Below, one piece after another: positions 1 through 8,902 of a stretch of 64,000 nt of DNA. The stretch is from an uncultured Pelagibacteraceae bacterium (GTDB lineage Bacteria > Pseudomonadota > Alphaproteobacteria > Pelagibacterales > Pelagibacteraceae), in contig CACHYX010000002.1 of the NCBI GenBank assembly GCA_902584225.1, positions 1-64,000 on the forward strand. The letters run 5' to 3'. Both the position numbers and the translations under genes were made by a program. The notes beneath the pieces are model-generated. The model was not told the origin of the DNA. It searched no databases and saw only the letters and a list, made by a program, of their open reading frames with translations. Numbering within the stretch: the stretch's first letter is position 1; each line of letters begins with the position of its first letter.

Positions 1-404
1 GAGAAGAGAAAATCCATCAATTTAGAAGATCATGGGATGTCAAACCTGGAGCTTTAGACAGGAAAAGCCCTTACCATCCACTCAATATAGAAACTTATAA
101 GGATATTCCAGTATCTGATATTCCAGATACTGAATCTTTAAAAGATACCCATAAACGTGTAGTGGATTGTTATAATGAATTAATCTTAAAAGATCTTCAA
201 AATGGAAAAGATGTATGCATCTCAGCCCATGGAAATTCTTTAAGAGCTCTCTGTAAATATCTTTTTAAAATCAATGAAAGGGAAATTTCTAAAATGGAAA
301 TACCAACTGCAAATCCACTTTTAATAATTTTTGAAGATAAACTTCAAATTTCATCTGTAACATATCTTGATCAAGAAAGAGCCAAAAATTTAGTTGCTTT
401 TTAG
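1..404 (+). CDS. gpmA: 2,3-bisphosphoglycerate-dependent phosphoglycerate mutase, C-terminal part (5' end outside window)
   Basis: Interconverts 3- and 2-phosphoglycerate in cytosolic glycolysis and gluconeogenesis. The reading frame is open from base 3 to the TAA at 402-404, giving about 133 residues, so the N-terminal half with the catalytic phosphohistidine lies before the window. What remains matches the end of dPGM enzymes: an RRSWDVKPG segment, the TESLKDT motif, then the second catalytic histidine in SAHGNSLRAL, followed by IPTANPL. The first in-frame ATG (162) is internal, because family similarity continues upstream of it. The stop overlaps the 3' end of the convergent murU-like gene by 15 bases, which is typical of a streamlined genome. 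Family assignment is secure; only the missing half is unknown. Confidence 0.95.
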   Translation, partial: EEKIHQFRRSWDVKPGALDRKSPYHPLNIETYKDIPVSDIPDTESLKDTHKRVVDCYNELILKDLQNGKDVCISAHGNSLRALCKYLFKINEREISKMEIPTANPLLIIFEDKLQISSVTYLDQERAKNLVAF

Positions 405-1085
405 AAGTTTATTATAAATATCATAATTAGTGACATGTTTAAAATTCACTTTACTTTCAAAACCTGTCAATTCATTTCTTGATAACAAATCATTCCATAC
501 CTCTGACATTGGGAAAGATTTATTGTTAAATTTTTTAAATATTTTCTTTTCTAATATCTGACATCCTGTGTAAATAAAATTTAAGGGCTTTGTTTTGTTA
601 AGCTTATTCTCTTCAAGATTAAAGTCTCCTATCAAATTTTGATCGAAACTTTTATCCTTATTTACTACCAATAAAATATTTTTTGAATTTGAGTCAAAAA
701 AATGATTTTCCATTTTTAAAATTTCATCGATATAATTTTCATTCCATAAAGTATCCGGATTAAAGGTTAAAAAATATTCATTTTTGTTTTCTATGATCAT
801 ATTTAAAATTCCTCCTCCAGTATTGAGAATTTCAGGGATTTCCTCAAATAATTCTATATCAATATCAAAGTTTTTTTTTTCAATAAAGTTTTTAAGCTGG
901 TCTCGTTTGTAATGGGTGTTTATCAGAATTTTTTTGAGATTTAATTTTTTTATAAGTTTAATAGTCTTTTCTAGTATAGTTTCATTTCCAATTTCAACAA
1001 GAGGTTTTGGAATTTCGTTTGTAATTGGAGTTAATCTTTTTCCAAAACCGGCACCTAATATCACTGCAACCTCAATTTTTTTCAT
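390..1085 (-). CDS. murU: Sugar-1-phosphate nucleotidyltransferase, probable N-acetylmuramate-1-phosphate uridylyltransferase
   Basis: A 231-residue nucleotidyltransferase. The nucleotide-binding signature GAGFGKRL (residues 11-18), IPKPL (25-29) and the metal-binding Asp in FNPDTLW (D111) are visible. General family members join a nucleoside triphosphate to a sugar 1-phosphate. The MurU assignment rests mainly on context: the gene sits 11 bases downstream of an AmgK-like sugar kinase. In other proteobacteria AmgK phosphorylates MurNAc or GlcNAc at the anomeric position and MurU converts MurNAc-1-P to UDP-MurNAc, bypassing de novo synthesis. It is the last gene of the tsaE-amgK-murU run and ends inside the 3' end of gpmA. 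It could instead be a mannose- or glucose-1-phosphate transferase, so substrate confidence is moderate. Confidence 0.75.
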   Translation of the reverse strand: MKKIEVAVILGAGFGKRLTPITNEIPKPLVEIGNETILEKTIKLIKKLNLKKILINTHYKRDQLKNFIEKKNFDIDIELFEEIPEILNTGGGILNMIIENKNEYFLTFNPDTLWNENYIDEILKMENHFFDSNSKNILLVVNKDKSFDQNLIGDFNLEENKLNKTKPLNFIYTGCQILEKKIFKKFNNKSFPMSEVWNDLLSRNELTGFESKVNFKHVTNYDIYNKLLKSN

Positions 1086-1096
1086 ACAATTAAATT

Positions 1097-2035
1097 TTAT
1101 ATAAATTTATTATTATTTAAAATAAACCTTAACTCATCAAATACTTTTCCATTTTTAGTTCTTAATTTAATAAGACTCCATGTATAAGGAATGTATTTAA
1201 GATATTTGTTTTTATCATCTCTTTTTGCAAGTCTCGAAAAAATCCCAAGAATCTTAAAATTTCTTAATACTGATAAAATTAAGAAGTCATTTTCAAATTT
1301 TTTAAGATCTCTATTTAAGTATTTTTTTGTAAAATGATTAAACATTTCTTCTTTTAAACTATTTGATGTTTTAAGTCTCACATCATCAATTAATGAAGCA
1401 AGATCATAAGCCGGATTTCCAATGACTGCATCTTGACTATCTATTAAATGAAATTTTTTTTGTTTAAGCATTATATTTGAAACATGAAAGTCTCTATGCA
1501 CAAAAATATTATCAGGTAATTTAATTGCCTTTGATAATTTTAAAAAAATGTTCTTAAATTTTTTTTTAAATTGATTTAATTTTTTCTTACTAAGTTTTCG
1601 TGGAAGATACCATTCGTTAAATAAATAAGCCTCTTTTAAAAGTTTATCTTTTGAATATCTTACCATTTTATATTTTCTACCTGTAAAATCTTTATTATAA
1701 AATTTTTTAATTTTTTGAACTTTAAATAATAAATCTAATACTTTCATAAAAATTTTTTTTTTGTTTTTTCTATTTTTGAGAAGTTTGAGTAATGTAACAT
1801 CTCCCAAATCGTTCACTTCAATTAAATTTTTTTTGTAATTGTTTTTTAATAATCTAGGAGCATTAATACCCCCTGAATTTAGTATCTTATTTATTGCATC
1901 ATAGATTAATAAATTTTTTTTTTTATTTTTTTTGGAAAAGATTATTATGGAATTTTTTGATCTATAAAATTCTCGTTCTGAAGCATCCCCTTCCAATTTA
2001 GTTACTTTTTTATTGTTAAGCTTCATTTTTTCCAA
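1097..2035 (-). CDS. amgK: Aminoglycoside phosphotransferase-family kinase, probable anomeric MurNAc/GlcNAc kinase
   Basis: A 312-residue protein of the APH/choline-kinase fold. The catalytic loop reads HRDFHVSNIML (residues 180-190) and the metal-binding segment is LIDSQDAVIGNPAYDLASL, with Asp199 or Asp202. The family phosphorylates small molecules. The pairing with a MurU-like nucleotidyltransferase directly downstream and TsaE directly upstream matches the alphaproteobacterial AmgK/MurU locus used to recycle cell-wall sugars. The gene overlaps tsaE by 20 bases if the ATG at 2035 is used. The ATG at codon 4 (2026) is an equally reasonable start and would shorten the overlap to 11. The protein is extremely lysine-rich, as expected for this genome. 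An antibiotic-resistance role is unlikely. Confidence 0.75.
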   Translation of the reverse strand: MEKMKLNNKKVTKLEGDASEREFYRSKNSIIIFSKKNKKKNLLIYDAINKILNSGGINAPRLLKNNYKKNLIEVNDLGDVTLLKLLKNRKNKKKIFMKVLDLLFKVQKIKKFYNKDFTGRKYKMVRYSKDKLLKEAYLFNEWYLPRKLSKKKLNQFKKKFKNIFLKLSKAIKLPDNIFVHRDFHVSNIMLKQKKFHLIDSQDAVIGNPAYDLASLIDDVRLKTSNSLKEEMFNHFTKKYLNRDLKKFENDFLILSVLRNFKILGIFSRLAKRDDKNKYLKYIPYTWSLIKLRTKNGKVFDELRFILNNNKFI

Positions 2036-2477
2036 AAAATTTAATTTTTAATAGCCTCGAATTATAATTATCAAAATATTTAAAATAAATTTCTATCCTT
2101 TTTTTTGGTTTAAAGTGAACTTTTTCTGGCCATTCAATAATTGAAATCACATCGTCATCCTCGAAAAGACCTATATTTAGACATTCTTTCTTTTTTTTTA
2201 ATCTATACAAGTCAAAATGCTGTATTCTTTTTTTTTTGATACGATACTCATAAACTATATTAAATGTTGGGCTAGGTATTTCTGTAATCTTGGTTTTTTC
2301 CCTTTTTTGTAAATTGTTGATTAAATATTTAACAAATGTAGTTTTACCGACTCCAAGTTCACCGTATAAAAAAATTGTTTTAAATTTTTTAATAAATTTA
2401 GAAGTTTTCTCAGAAAATCTTTTTAACTCAATTTCTCTAGAAATTTTAATGTTGCTACGATTAGTAGCGGTAAGCAT
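2016..2477 (-). CDS. tsaE: tRNA threonylcarbamoyladenosine biosynthesis ATPase TsaE
   Basis: The 153-residue ATPase of the TsaB-TsaD-TsaE complex that makes t6A at position 37 of ANN-decoding tRNAs. Visible family marks are the P-loop GELGVGKTT (residues 39-47), [10 protein letters not shown], the HFDLYRL motif and IIEWPEKV. Length is normal for the family. It overlaps the end of ahcY by 17 bases upstream and the start of the amgK-like gene downstream, so translation of all three is probably coupled. The other t6A genes (tsaB, tsaD, tsaC) are not in the window. Confidence 0.93.
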   Translation of the reverse strand: MLTATNRSNIKISREIELKRFSEKTSKFIKKFKTIFLYGELGVGKTTFVKYLINNLQKREKTKITEIPSPTFNIVYEYRIKKKRIQHFDLYRLKKKKECLNIGLFEDDDVISIIEWPEKVHFKPKKRIEIYFKYFDNYNSRLLKIKFFGKNEA

Positions 2478-3747
2478 CTGGCTTATATGGTCCTTCTTGT
2501 TTTACGCTTATGTAATCAGCCTGTTCTTTTGACAGTTTTGTTAACTTTGCGCCCACTTTATCTAAGTGTAACATAGCTACTTTTTCATCAAGATGTTTTG
2601 GTAAAACATAAACCTTTTTTTCATATTTAGAAGAATTATTCCAAAGTTCTATTTGAGCAGTTACTTGATTTGTAAATGATGCACTCATTACAAAACTTGG
2701 GTGACCTGTTGCACATCCAAGATTAACAAGTCTGCCTTCAGCTAAAAGAATAATCCTTTTTTTGCTTGGTAATTCTATTTCGTGCACTTGTGGTTTAATT
2801 TCATCCCATTTATAATTTTTTAGTGCTTCAACCTGAATTTCATTATCAAAGTGTCCAATGTTACATAGTATCGCTCTATCCTTCATATCTCTCATGTGAT
2901 CTGCTGTTATAATATCTTTATTGCCAGTCGCGGTTACCACTATGTCTGCCTCTTTAATCATTTCATCCATTAAGACTACTTCATAACCTTCCATCGCTGC
3001 TTGTAAGGCGCATATTGGATCAGTTTCAGTGATCATAACTCTTGCTCCAGATTGCCTCAATGATGCTGCACTACCTTTGCCCACATCACCAAATCCTGCA
3101 ACAATTGCCACTTTACCTGACATCATCACATCTGTAGCTCTTTTAATTCCGTCGACTAAACTTTCCCTACACCCATATAAATTATCAAATTTTGATTTTG
3201 TCACTGAGTCATTAACATTTATGGCCGGCACTAATAATGTCCCTTCGCTCTCCATCTTTTTTAATGCTAAAACACCTGTTGTTGTCTCCTCTGACAGACC
3301 TTTAACATCTTTCATTAAATGTTTATAATCTTTATGCATTAGTGCTGTTAAATCACCACCATCATCTAAAATCATGTTTGGCTTCCAATCTTTTTTACCT
3401 TCGATTGTTTGTTTTACGCACCACCAATACTCTTCCTCTGTTTCACCTTTCCAAGCAAAAACAGGTATTCCAGCTTTTGCTATCGCTGCCGCCGCATGAT
3501 CTTGTGTTGAAAAAATATTGCATGATGACCATCTACACTCTGCACCAAGAGCTACCAATGTCTCAATAAGCACAGCGGTTTGAATTGTCATGTGCAGACA
3601 ACCTAAAATTCTAGCTCCTTTTAAAGGAGACTTTCCTTTGTATTCTTTTCTTAATGCCATAAGTCCAGGCATTTCAGTCTCCGCAAGAGAGATTTCTTTT
3701 CTACCGAACTCAGCTAGGTTTAAATCTTTTACTTTATAATCACTCAT
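2461..3747 (-). CDS. ahcY: Adenosylhomocysteinase (S-adenosyl-L-homocysteine hydrolase)
   Basis: Splits S-adenosylhomocysteine, the by-product of SAM-dependent methylation, into adenosine and homocysteine using bound NAD. The 428-residue protein shows [13 protein letters not shown] near residue 52, the [11 protein letters not shown] substrate segment near 180, Cys193 in NLYGCRES, the dinucleotide-binding loop GFGDVGKG (218-225) and the characteristic C-terminus ending KPDAYRY. Length fits the bacterial enzyme. It lies 42 bases after chvG and overlaps tsaE. I see no riboswitch in the short leader 3748-3789. Functionally it belongs with metX and the methyltransferases elsewhere in the window, since it relieves SAH inhibition and regenerates homocysteine. 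Confidence 0.98.
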   Translation of the reverse strand: MSDYKVKDLNLAEFGRKEISLAETEMPGLMALRKEYKGKSPLKGARILGCLHMTIQTAVLIETLVALGAECRWSSCNIFSTQDHAAAAIAKAGIPVFAWKGETEEEYWWCVKQTIEGKKDWKPNMILDDGGDLTALMHKDYKHLMKDVKGLSEETTTGVLALKKMESEGTLLVPAINVNDSVTKSKFDNLYGCRESLVDGIKRATDVMMSGKVAIVAGFGDVGKGSAASLRQSGARVMITETDPICALQAAMEGYEVVLMDEMIKEADIVVTATGNKDIITADHMRDMKDRAILCNIGHFDNEIQVEALKNYKWDEIKPQVHEIELPSKKRIILLAEGRLVNLGCATGHPSFVMSASFTNQVTAQIELWNNSSKYEKKVYVLPKHLDEKVAMLHLDKVGAKLTKLSKEQADYISVKQEGPYKPDAYRY

Positions 3748-3789
3748 TTTTGCAAATCTTTTACATTAAAGGATAATTTATTCAATATA

Positions 3790-5331
3790 TCAATTTAATT
3801 TTGGAAAAATAATTTCTACTTTTGCTCCCTTTTTATTAACATTATTAGATGCGATTACTTGACCTCCATGAAGATCAACTAGATTTTTAACAATATTCAA
3901 TCCTAATCCAGAGTGTTCACCAAATTTATCCGGTCTGTTGCTATAAAATCTTTTAAAAATCTTATCCGTATTTTTTTCTTTAAACCCAATTCCTTCATCA
4001 ATAACACTAAGAGAAATTTTTCCATCTTTTTTCTGAGAGAGTTTGACTACAATATTCTGATTATCTTTGCTAAATGAAATAGAATTTTCGAGAAGGTTTG
4101 CTAAAACTTGTTCAATCCTATTTTCAATACCTTTAATATTAAATTTTTCGCCAGAATTTTTAAACTGTAAATCTATATTAATGCCCCGTTTTGAATTGTA
4201 TATGGCATTAAAGTCATCAACAACTGAGTCAGCAATTTTTTTTAAGTCTAAAATTTTCATGCTTTCCCTTGTGATCGCGACTTCATCTTTTAGCATCTGG
4301 GAATAATCAGTTATTAATCTTTCAATTCTCTCTACATCATGAGTCAAAATTTTTGTTAATTTTTCCTTTTCAGGGTTGCTATTAGTAACTTCTAATAATT
4401 CAGATGCACTTTTAAGTGAAGCTAAAGGATTTCTAATTTCATGAACTAAATCTGTGGAGAAGTTTTCAGCTGTATTTACTCGTTTTTGTAATTCATTTGT
4501 CATTTCATCTAGAGATAATGACAAAGTTCCCAGTTCATCATTTCGTTTTATTAAACTTTTAATGTCTATTTTCTTTTTACTCTTTTCTTTTATATTTTCA
4601 GTGTAATTAACAAGATTTTTAATTGGTTTTAAAAAATATCTATTTAACACTAATGAAAAAATAAAGATTACAACTGCGATTAATATTGCAGTACGAATTA
4701 CAAATGTTTTTCTTTCATTGATTGCTGTTTTAACATCATTGGCGTTTTGAGATATCAGAATATACCCAACATTTTCATCATCAATCAAAACATTTTTAAT
4801 CGTTGATAATTTAAATTTATTATAAGTTTCTTTTGTAAAAGTAACAGGCTTACCATAATCATCAGATATTGAATATTCCTGAAGCGTTTCTTCAAATTCT
4901 TTCTTTTTTTCTGAATTAATTAATTCATCTGTAGATTTTTCTTTATCATCTTGGTTATTTTGTAAATCAAATTCAACTATTTCAATTCTTGATGAAAAGG
5001 ATCTCGGGTCAAGATCGAGTGTATCTGTGTCTGCTAAAATCTCGAATGACTCATTAAAAAAAACAACCCTATCAAGATTTTGAAATAAAAATCTTGTCGA
5101 CAATAAAAATTTTTTTACCTCATTTTTTTCAAATTCAATATTTAGTCTATTAAGATTATTAATTGTATTATTTATAACTTCGATTTGGAGAGATGTTTTT
5201 TTTTTAATTAAGTTTGGTTGAACGTAATTAAGGTAGATTATGGTTAATGTACCAATAAATATAAAAATTAAAAGATTGATGAATAAAAATTTTTTAAGAA
5301 TAGAGAGGTTTTTGATGAGTGAAGAAAACAT
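3790..5331 (-). CDS. chvG: Two-component sensor histidine kinase, ChvG/ExoS-like
   Basis: A membrane sensor kinase of 513 residues. A first hydrophobic segment lies near residues 12-36, followed by a periplasmic sensor region of about 170 residues and a second membrane segment near 210-230, then a HAMP-type linker. The dimerisation/phosphoacceptor helix contains LVHEIRNPLAS with the phosphorylated His. The ATPase domain has an N box (NLLENSISFS), DEGIGF and GLGLNIV. It overlaps the response regulator gene by one base. The regulator is close to ChvI, so this is taken as its ChvG partner, which in other alphaproteobacteria responds to envelope or acid stress. The signal here is unknown. Confidence 0.85.
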   Translation of the reverse strand: MFSSLIKNLSILKKFLFINLLIFIFIGTLTIIYLNYVQPNLIKKKTSLQIEVINNTINNLNRLNIEFEKNEVKKFLLSTRFLFQNLDRVVFFNESFEILADTDTLDLDPRSFSSRIEIVEFDLQNNQDDKEKSTDELINSEKKKEFEETLQEYSISDDYGKPVTFTKETYNKFKLSTIKNVLIDDENVGYILISQNANDVKTAINERKTFVIRTAILIAVVIFIFSLVLNRYFLKPIKNLVNYTENIKEKSKKKIDIKSLIKRNDELGTLSLSLDEMTNELQKRVNTAENFSTDLVHEIRNPLASLKSASELLEVTNSNPEKEKLTKILTHDVERIERLITDYSQMLKDEVAITRESMKILDLKKIADSVVDDFNAIYNSKRGINIDLQFKNSGEKFNIKGIENRIEQVLANLLENSISFSKDNQNIVVKLSQKKDGKISLSVIDEGIGFKEKNTDKIFKRFYSNRPDKFGEHSGLGLNIVKNLVDLHGGQVIASNNVNKKGAKVEIIFPKLN

Positions 5332-6029
5332 TAATTAACATTCCACCTATAGCCACTTCCATACCTTGTTTCTATTGCGGAAAAACTCGAGTCAATTTTT
5401 TTAAATTTTTTTCTAATTCTTTTAACGTGACTATCAATAGTTCTATCCTCGATATCAGTATCTTCTCTATAAGCAATATCCATTAGCTGTGCTCTTTCCT
5501 TAATTATCCCTGGCCTTTTAGCTAGTTCCTGAACAATTAAAAATTCTGTTGTTGTTAACTTATCTGGTAACTGTTTGCCATCCCATTCACATTCAAGTTG
5601 TGAGGGGTCTAATTTCAGTTTACCATGAGTAATTATATTTTTACTGTCATCTACACTGATATTTTTCTTTCTCAGTTGAACTCTAATTCTCTCAACTAAA
5701 ACTTTTATCGAAAAACCACCAGATTTTTTTACAAAATCGTCTGCTCCTAACTTTAAACCCAAAAGTTCATCTACTTCCTCATCTTTTGAAGTTAAAAAAA
5801 TTACTGGCAATGAACTTTTTTTTCTTAATTTTTTTAGTAACTCCTCCCCATCCATTTTAGGCATTTTAATATCTACGACTGCTAAGTCTGGAGGTGTTCT
5901 TGTCAATCCTATGAGTGCACTCTCTCCATCTAAATAAGTTTGGACTTTAAAACCTTCCTTTTCTAAGGCAATACTTAAGCTGGTAAGAATATTTCTGTCA
6001 TCATCTATTAGTGCAATTGTTTGTGTCAT
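5331..6029 (-). CDS. chvI: OmpR-family response regulator, ChvI-like
   Basis: A 232-residue regulator with a receiver domain (residues 1-120) and a C-terminal winged-helix DNA-binding domain ending [13 protein letters not shown]. The acidic pocket IDDDRN and the phospho-acceptor Asp53 in [11 protein letters not shown] are intact, as is the Thr in FLTSKDEE. The receiver sequence is very like rhizobial ChvI. One odd feature is that the conserved Lys-Pro of beta5-alpha5 is Lys102-Ser-Gly-Gly here, replacing the usual cis-proline and adding two residues. It is translationally coupled to chvG. A 20-base inverted repeat lies about 20 bases upstream of the start and might be an operator. Confidence 0.9.
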   Translation of the reverse strand: MTQTIALIDDDRNILTSLSIALEKEGFKVQTYLDGESALIGLTRTPPDLAVVDIKMPKMDGEELLKKLRKKSSLPVIFLTSKDEEVDELLGLKLGADDFVKKSGGFSIKVLVERIRVQLRKKNISVDDSKNIITHGKLKLDPSQLECEWDGKQLPDKLTTTEFLIVQELAKRPGIIKERAQLMDIAYREDTDIEDRTIDSHVKRIRKKFKKIDSSFSAIETRYGSGYRWNVN

Positions 6030-6050
6030 AGCCTAATATAAAAATACTAA

Positions 6051-6070
6051 ATTGTCCCAATTTAGACAAT
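6051..6070. promoter_or_regulatory. Inverted repeat upstream of chvI, possible operator
   Basis: ATTGTC, eight bases, GACAAT: a perfect six-base dyad in the 51-base gap between polA and chvI. On the minus strand it sits just upstream of chvI-proximal promoter-like boxes (TTGGGA, 16 bases, TATTAG). This is an observed symmetry; binding by ChvI or any other factor is inference. Confidence 0.3.
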
Positions 6071-6080
6071 ACACTAATAT

Positions 6081-8852
6081 TTAATGCAACATACCCCAAT
6101 TATCCCCAATATTTACATCTACTAGAATAGGTATAGAGAAAGTGTGATGCTCACTTGATTTAACACTGGTCATTTCTGTTTTAATTAGTTTTTTGATTCT
6201 GTCTAGTTCGTTATTAGGTATTTCAAATATTAGTTCATCGTGAATTTGCAACAATAATTTTGTTTTAAATTTTGTATCATCATTAAGTTTATTAAAAATT
6301 CTTATCATCGCAATTCGCATTAATTCCGATGCTGACCCTTGTATCGGTGCATTAATCGCTGCCCTTTCTTGAAAGTTTCTAATATTAAAATTCTTATCAT
6401 TGATGCCTAAAATGTGTGTTTTTCTGCCAAAAATATTGTTAACAAATCCACTCCTTCTACAATGTTTTATTGTGGACGACATGTAGTCTTTTATCTCAGG
6501 GAATTTCTTAAAATACGCCTTTAGAAAAATTTCAGCATCAGCTGTTGAAACAGAAATTTGTTTTGCTAATCCATATTGTGAAATACCATAGATAATACCA
6601 AAATTAATTGCCTTTGCTTTTCGTCTCATCTCTTTTGTGACTTTATTTATTTCTACGTTAAAAATTTGGCTGGCTGTCAAAGAATGAATATCTTCATTGT
6701 TATTAAAAGCTTTTTTTAATTCTTTCACATCTGCTAAATCAGAAAGTATTCTCATTTCAATTTGATTATAATCAGCAGATAAAAGTGAAGTTCCTTTTTC
6801 TGAAATGAAGGCTTTTCTTATTTCTTTTCCATCTTCAGACTTAATTGGAATATTTTGTAAATTTGGATCACTTGATGCTAACCTTCCAGTAGTCGTAGCT
6901 GCCAGCAAAAAAGATGTGTGAACTCTTTTTGAAACAGGATTAATATATTCTGGAAGTGAGTCTGAATATGTGTTTTGGAGCTTTGAAATTTGCCTCCACT
7001 CTAAGACTAACTTTGGTAATTCATGCCCTTTGAATGCCAGATCTTCTAAAACACTAGCACTTGTAGCAAAGCTTCCTTTTTTTGTTTTTTTTAATGCTGA
7101 AATTTTTAAATCATTATACATTATTTCACCAAGCTGTTTGGTTGAACCGATTTTAAATTTCTTTTTAGATATTTTGAAAATGTCTTTTTCTAATTCAGCT
7201 ATTTTTTTTTCAAATTTTTTTGAAAGTTTTAATAAGAAATCTTTATCCAATTTTATTCCACTTATTTCCATTTTAGCCAAAATTTCAATCATTGGTTTTT
7301 CAAAAGACTCATAAATATTCCTTAATTTTTCTTCTTTGATATCTTTTAAAAATTTCTTATATAACCTATAGGTAACATCAGCATCCTCAGCAGCATAATC
7401 TTTTGCTTGATCAATATCTACATCATCAAAGGTAATTTGTTTTTTTCCAGTTCCAACTAAGTCTTTATAAGATATTGTTTGATGATCTAAATGTATTTTT
7501 GATAATTCGTCCATGTTATGTTTGTTTTTTCCAGCATCTAGAACGTAAGACATCAACATTGTGTCTTCCAAAAATTTCATTTCTATGCCTCTATGATAAA
7601 AAATTATGTAATCAAATTTTATATTTTGACCAATTTTTTTAATGGTTTTATCTTCTAATAATGGCTTTAAAATTTTAAGTATATTTTTTTCATCCAAATT
7701 TTTCCCATTAGAATGATTTAAAGGAACGTAATAAGCTTCACCTATTTTAAAAGATATAGATATACCAACTAATTTGGCAAGATGCGGGTTGAGAGAGTTT
7801 GTTTCTGTGTCAATAGCAAGTTCTCCGACTTCCTCTATTTTGTATATTAATTTTTTTAATTCCTCCTCGCTCTTTATCAAATTATAATTTGATTTAGATA
7901 GATTTTCTTTTGTCTTTTGCGATTGTTCTTTATTTTCGTTTTCAAAATCAATTTCTCCATATGTTGAAATCGCTGAACTTAGCAGTCTATTAAACTCCAT
8001 ATCCCTTAAAAAATTGAAGAGTTTTTTTTTATCAATTTCTTTTAATAAAAAATCATCTAATTTATGTTTGACAGGTACATCATTTTTTAAAGTCACTAAT
8101 TTTTTACTTATTAAAGCTTTATCTTTGTTTTCAATAATCGTTTCTCGTCTTTTATTTTGCTTTATTGTTTCAGCATTTTTGAGAAGTTCTTCTAGACTTC
8201 CGAATTTATTTATTAATTCTGCTGCTGTTTTCACTCCAATGCCAGGAACACCTGGCACGTTATCACTTGAATCACCAGCTAAAGATTGAACATCAATAAC
8301 CTTATCTGAAGTAACTCCAAATTTAGCAATTACATCCTCTTTCTTAATAAATTTATTTTTCATTGGATCGTAAATTCTTACTTTTTTGTCATGAAGCTGC
8401 ATTAAATCTTTATCTGATGAAACAATTGTTACATCAGAACCAAGTTTAGTAATTTGTTTTGAATAAGTTGCAATTAAATCGTCGGCCTCATAGTTAATCA
8501 TTTCAACAGCAGGAATATTAAAAGCCTCTACAGATTTTCTAATATATTCAAACTGAGGTATTAAATCATCAGGTGCGTCTGATCTATTCGCTTTATAGTC
8601 CTCATAAATATCATTTCTAAAATTTTTTCTTGCAGAGTCAAAAATAACCACGAAGTGAGTTGGTTTCTCTTTATTTTCTTTTGATTTTGCATCCTCTAAC
8701 AACTTAAAAAGCATATTGCAAAATCCTGCAACAGCTCCTGTTGGTAACCCATCTGACTTTCTGGATAAAGGAGGAAGAGCATAATATGCTCGAAAAATAT
8801 ACCCAGAACCATCAATAAGATAAAAATGTTTTTTTTTATTTAATTCAGCCAT
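6081..8852 (-). CDS. polA: DNA polymerase I
   Basis: A full-length, three-domain family A polymerase of 923 residues for Okazaki fragment maturation and repair. The N-terminal 5'-3' nuclease (about 1-290) contains VVIFDSARKNFRN, YEADDLIATY and SSDKDLMQL. The middle 3'-5' exonuclease (about 330-520) keeps the DxE of exo I in AIDTETNSL, NIKFD of exo II and YAAEDADVTY of exo III, so proofreading is probably active. The polymerase domain has motif A (SADYNQIEMRIL), motif B (RRKAKAINFGIIYG) and motif C (LLQIHDELIFE). It is divergent from the ABC ATPase gene across a 50-base gap, and chvI follows it 51 bases downstream. Confidence 0.98.
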   Translation of the reverse strand: MAELNKKKHFYLIDGSGYIFRAYYALPPLSRKSDGLPTGAVAGFCNMLFKLLEDAKSKENKEKPTHFVVIFDSARKNFRNDIYEDYKANRSDAPDDLIPQFEYIRKSVEAFNIPAVEMINYEADDLIATYSKQITKLGSDVTIVSSDKDLMQLHDKKVRIYDPMKNKFIKKEDVIAKFGVTSDKVIDVQSLAGDSSDNVPGVPGIGVKTAAELINKFGSLEELLKNAETIKQNKRRETIIENKDKALISKKLVTLKNDVPVKHKLDDFLLKEIDKKKLFNFLRDMEFNRLLSSAISTYGEIDFENENKEQSQKTKENLSKSNYNLIKSEEELKKLIYKIEEVGELAIDTETNSLNPHLAKLVGISISFKIGEAYYVPLNHSNGKNLDEKNILKILKPLLEDKTIKKIGQNIKFDYIIFYHRGIEMKFLEDTMLMSYVLDAGKNKHNMDELSKIHLDHQTISYKDLVGTGKKQITFDDVDIDQAKDYAAEDADVTYRLYKKFLKDIKEEKLRNIYESFEKPMIEILAKMEISGIKLDKDFLLKLSKKFEKKIAELEKDIFKISKKKFKIGSTKQLGEIMYNDLKISALKKTKKGSFATSASVLEDLAFKGHELPKLVLEWRQISKLQNTYSDSLPEYINPVSKRVHTSFLLAATTTGRLASSDPNLQNIPIKSEDGKEIRKAFISEKGTSLLSADYNQIEMRILSDLADVKELKKAFNNNEDIHSLTASQIFNVEINKVTKEMRRKAKAINFGIIYGISQYGLAKQISVSTADAEIFLKAYFKKFPEIKDYMSSTIKHCRRSGFVNNIFGRKTHILGINDKNFNIRNFQERAAINAPIQGSASELMRIAMIRIFNKLNDDTKFKTKLLLQIHDELIFEIPNNELDRIKKLIKTEMTSVKSSEHHTFSIPILVDVNIGDNWGMLH

Positions 8853-8856
8853 TTAT

Positions 8857-8874
8857 TAAATTAATATTAATTTA
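8857..8874. repeat. Perfect 18-base AT palindrome between divergent polA and ABC ATPase genes
   Basis: Positions 8857-8874 read as a perfect palindrome made only of A and T, centred in the 50-base divergent promoter region. In DNA this AT-rich such a palindrome can arise by chance, so it is recorded as a possible operator with low confidence. Confidence 0.25.
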
Positions 8875-8902
8875 CCTTAATGTTATAAGCCTATAAATCT
8901 AA

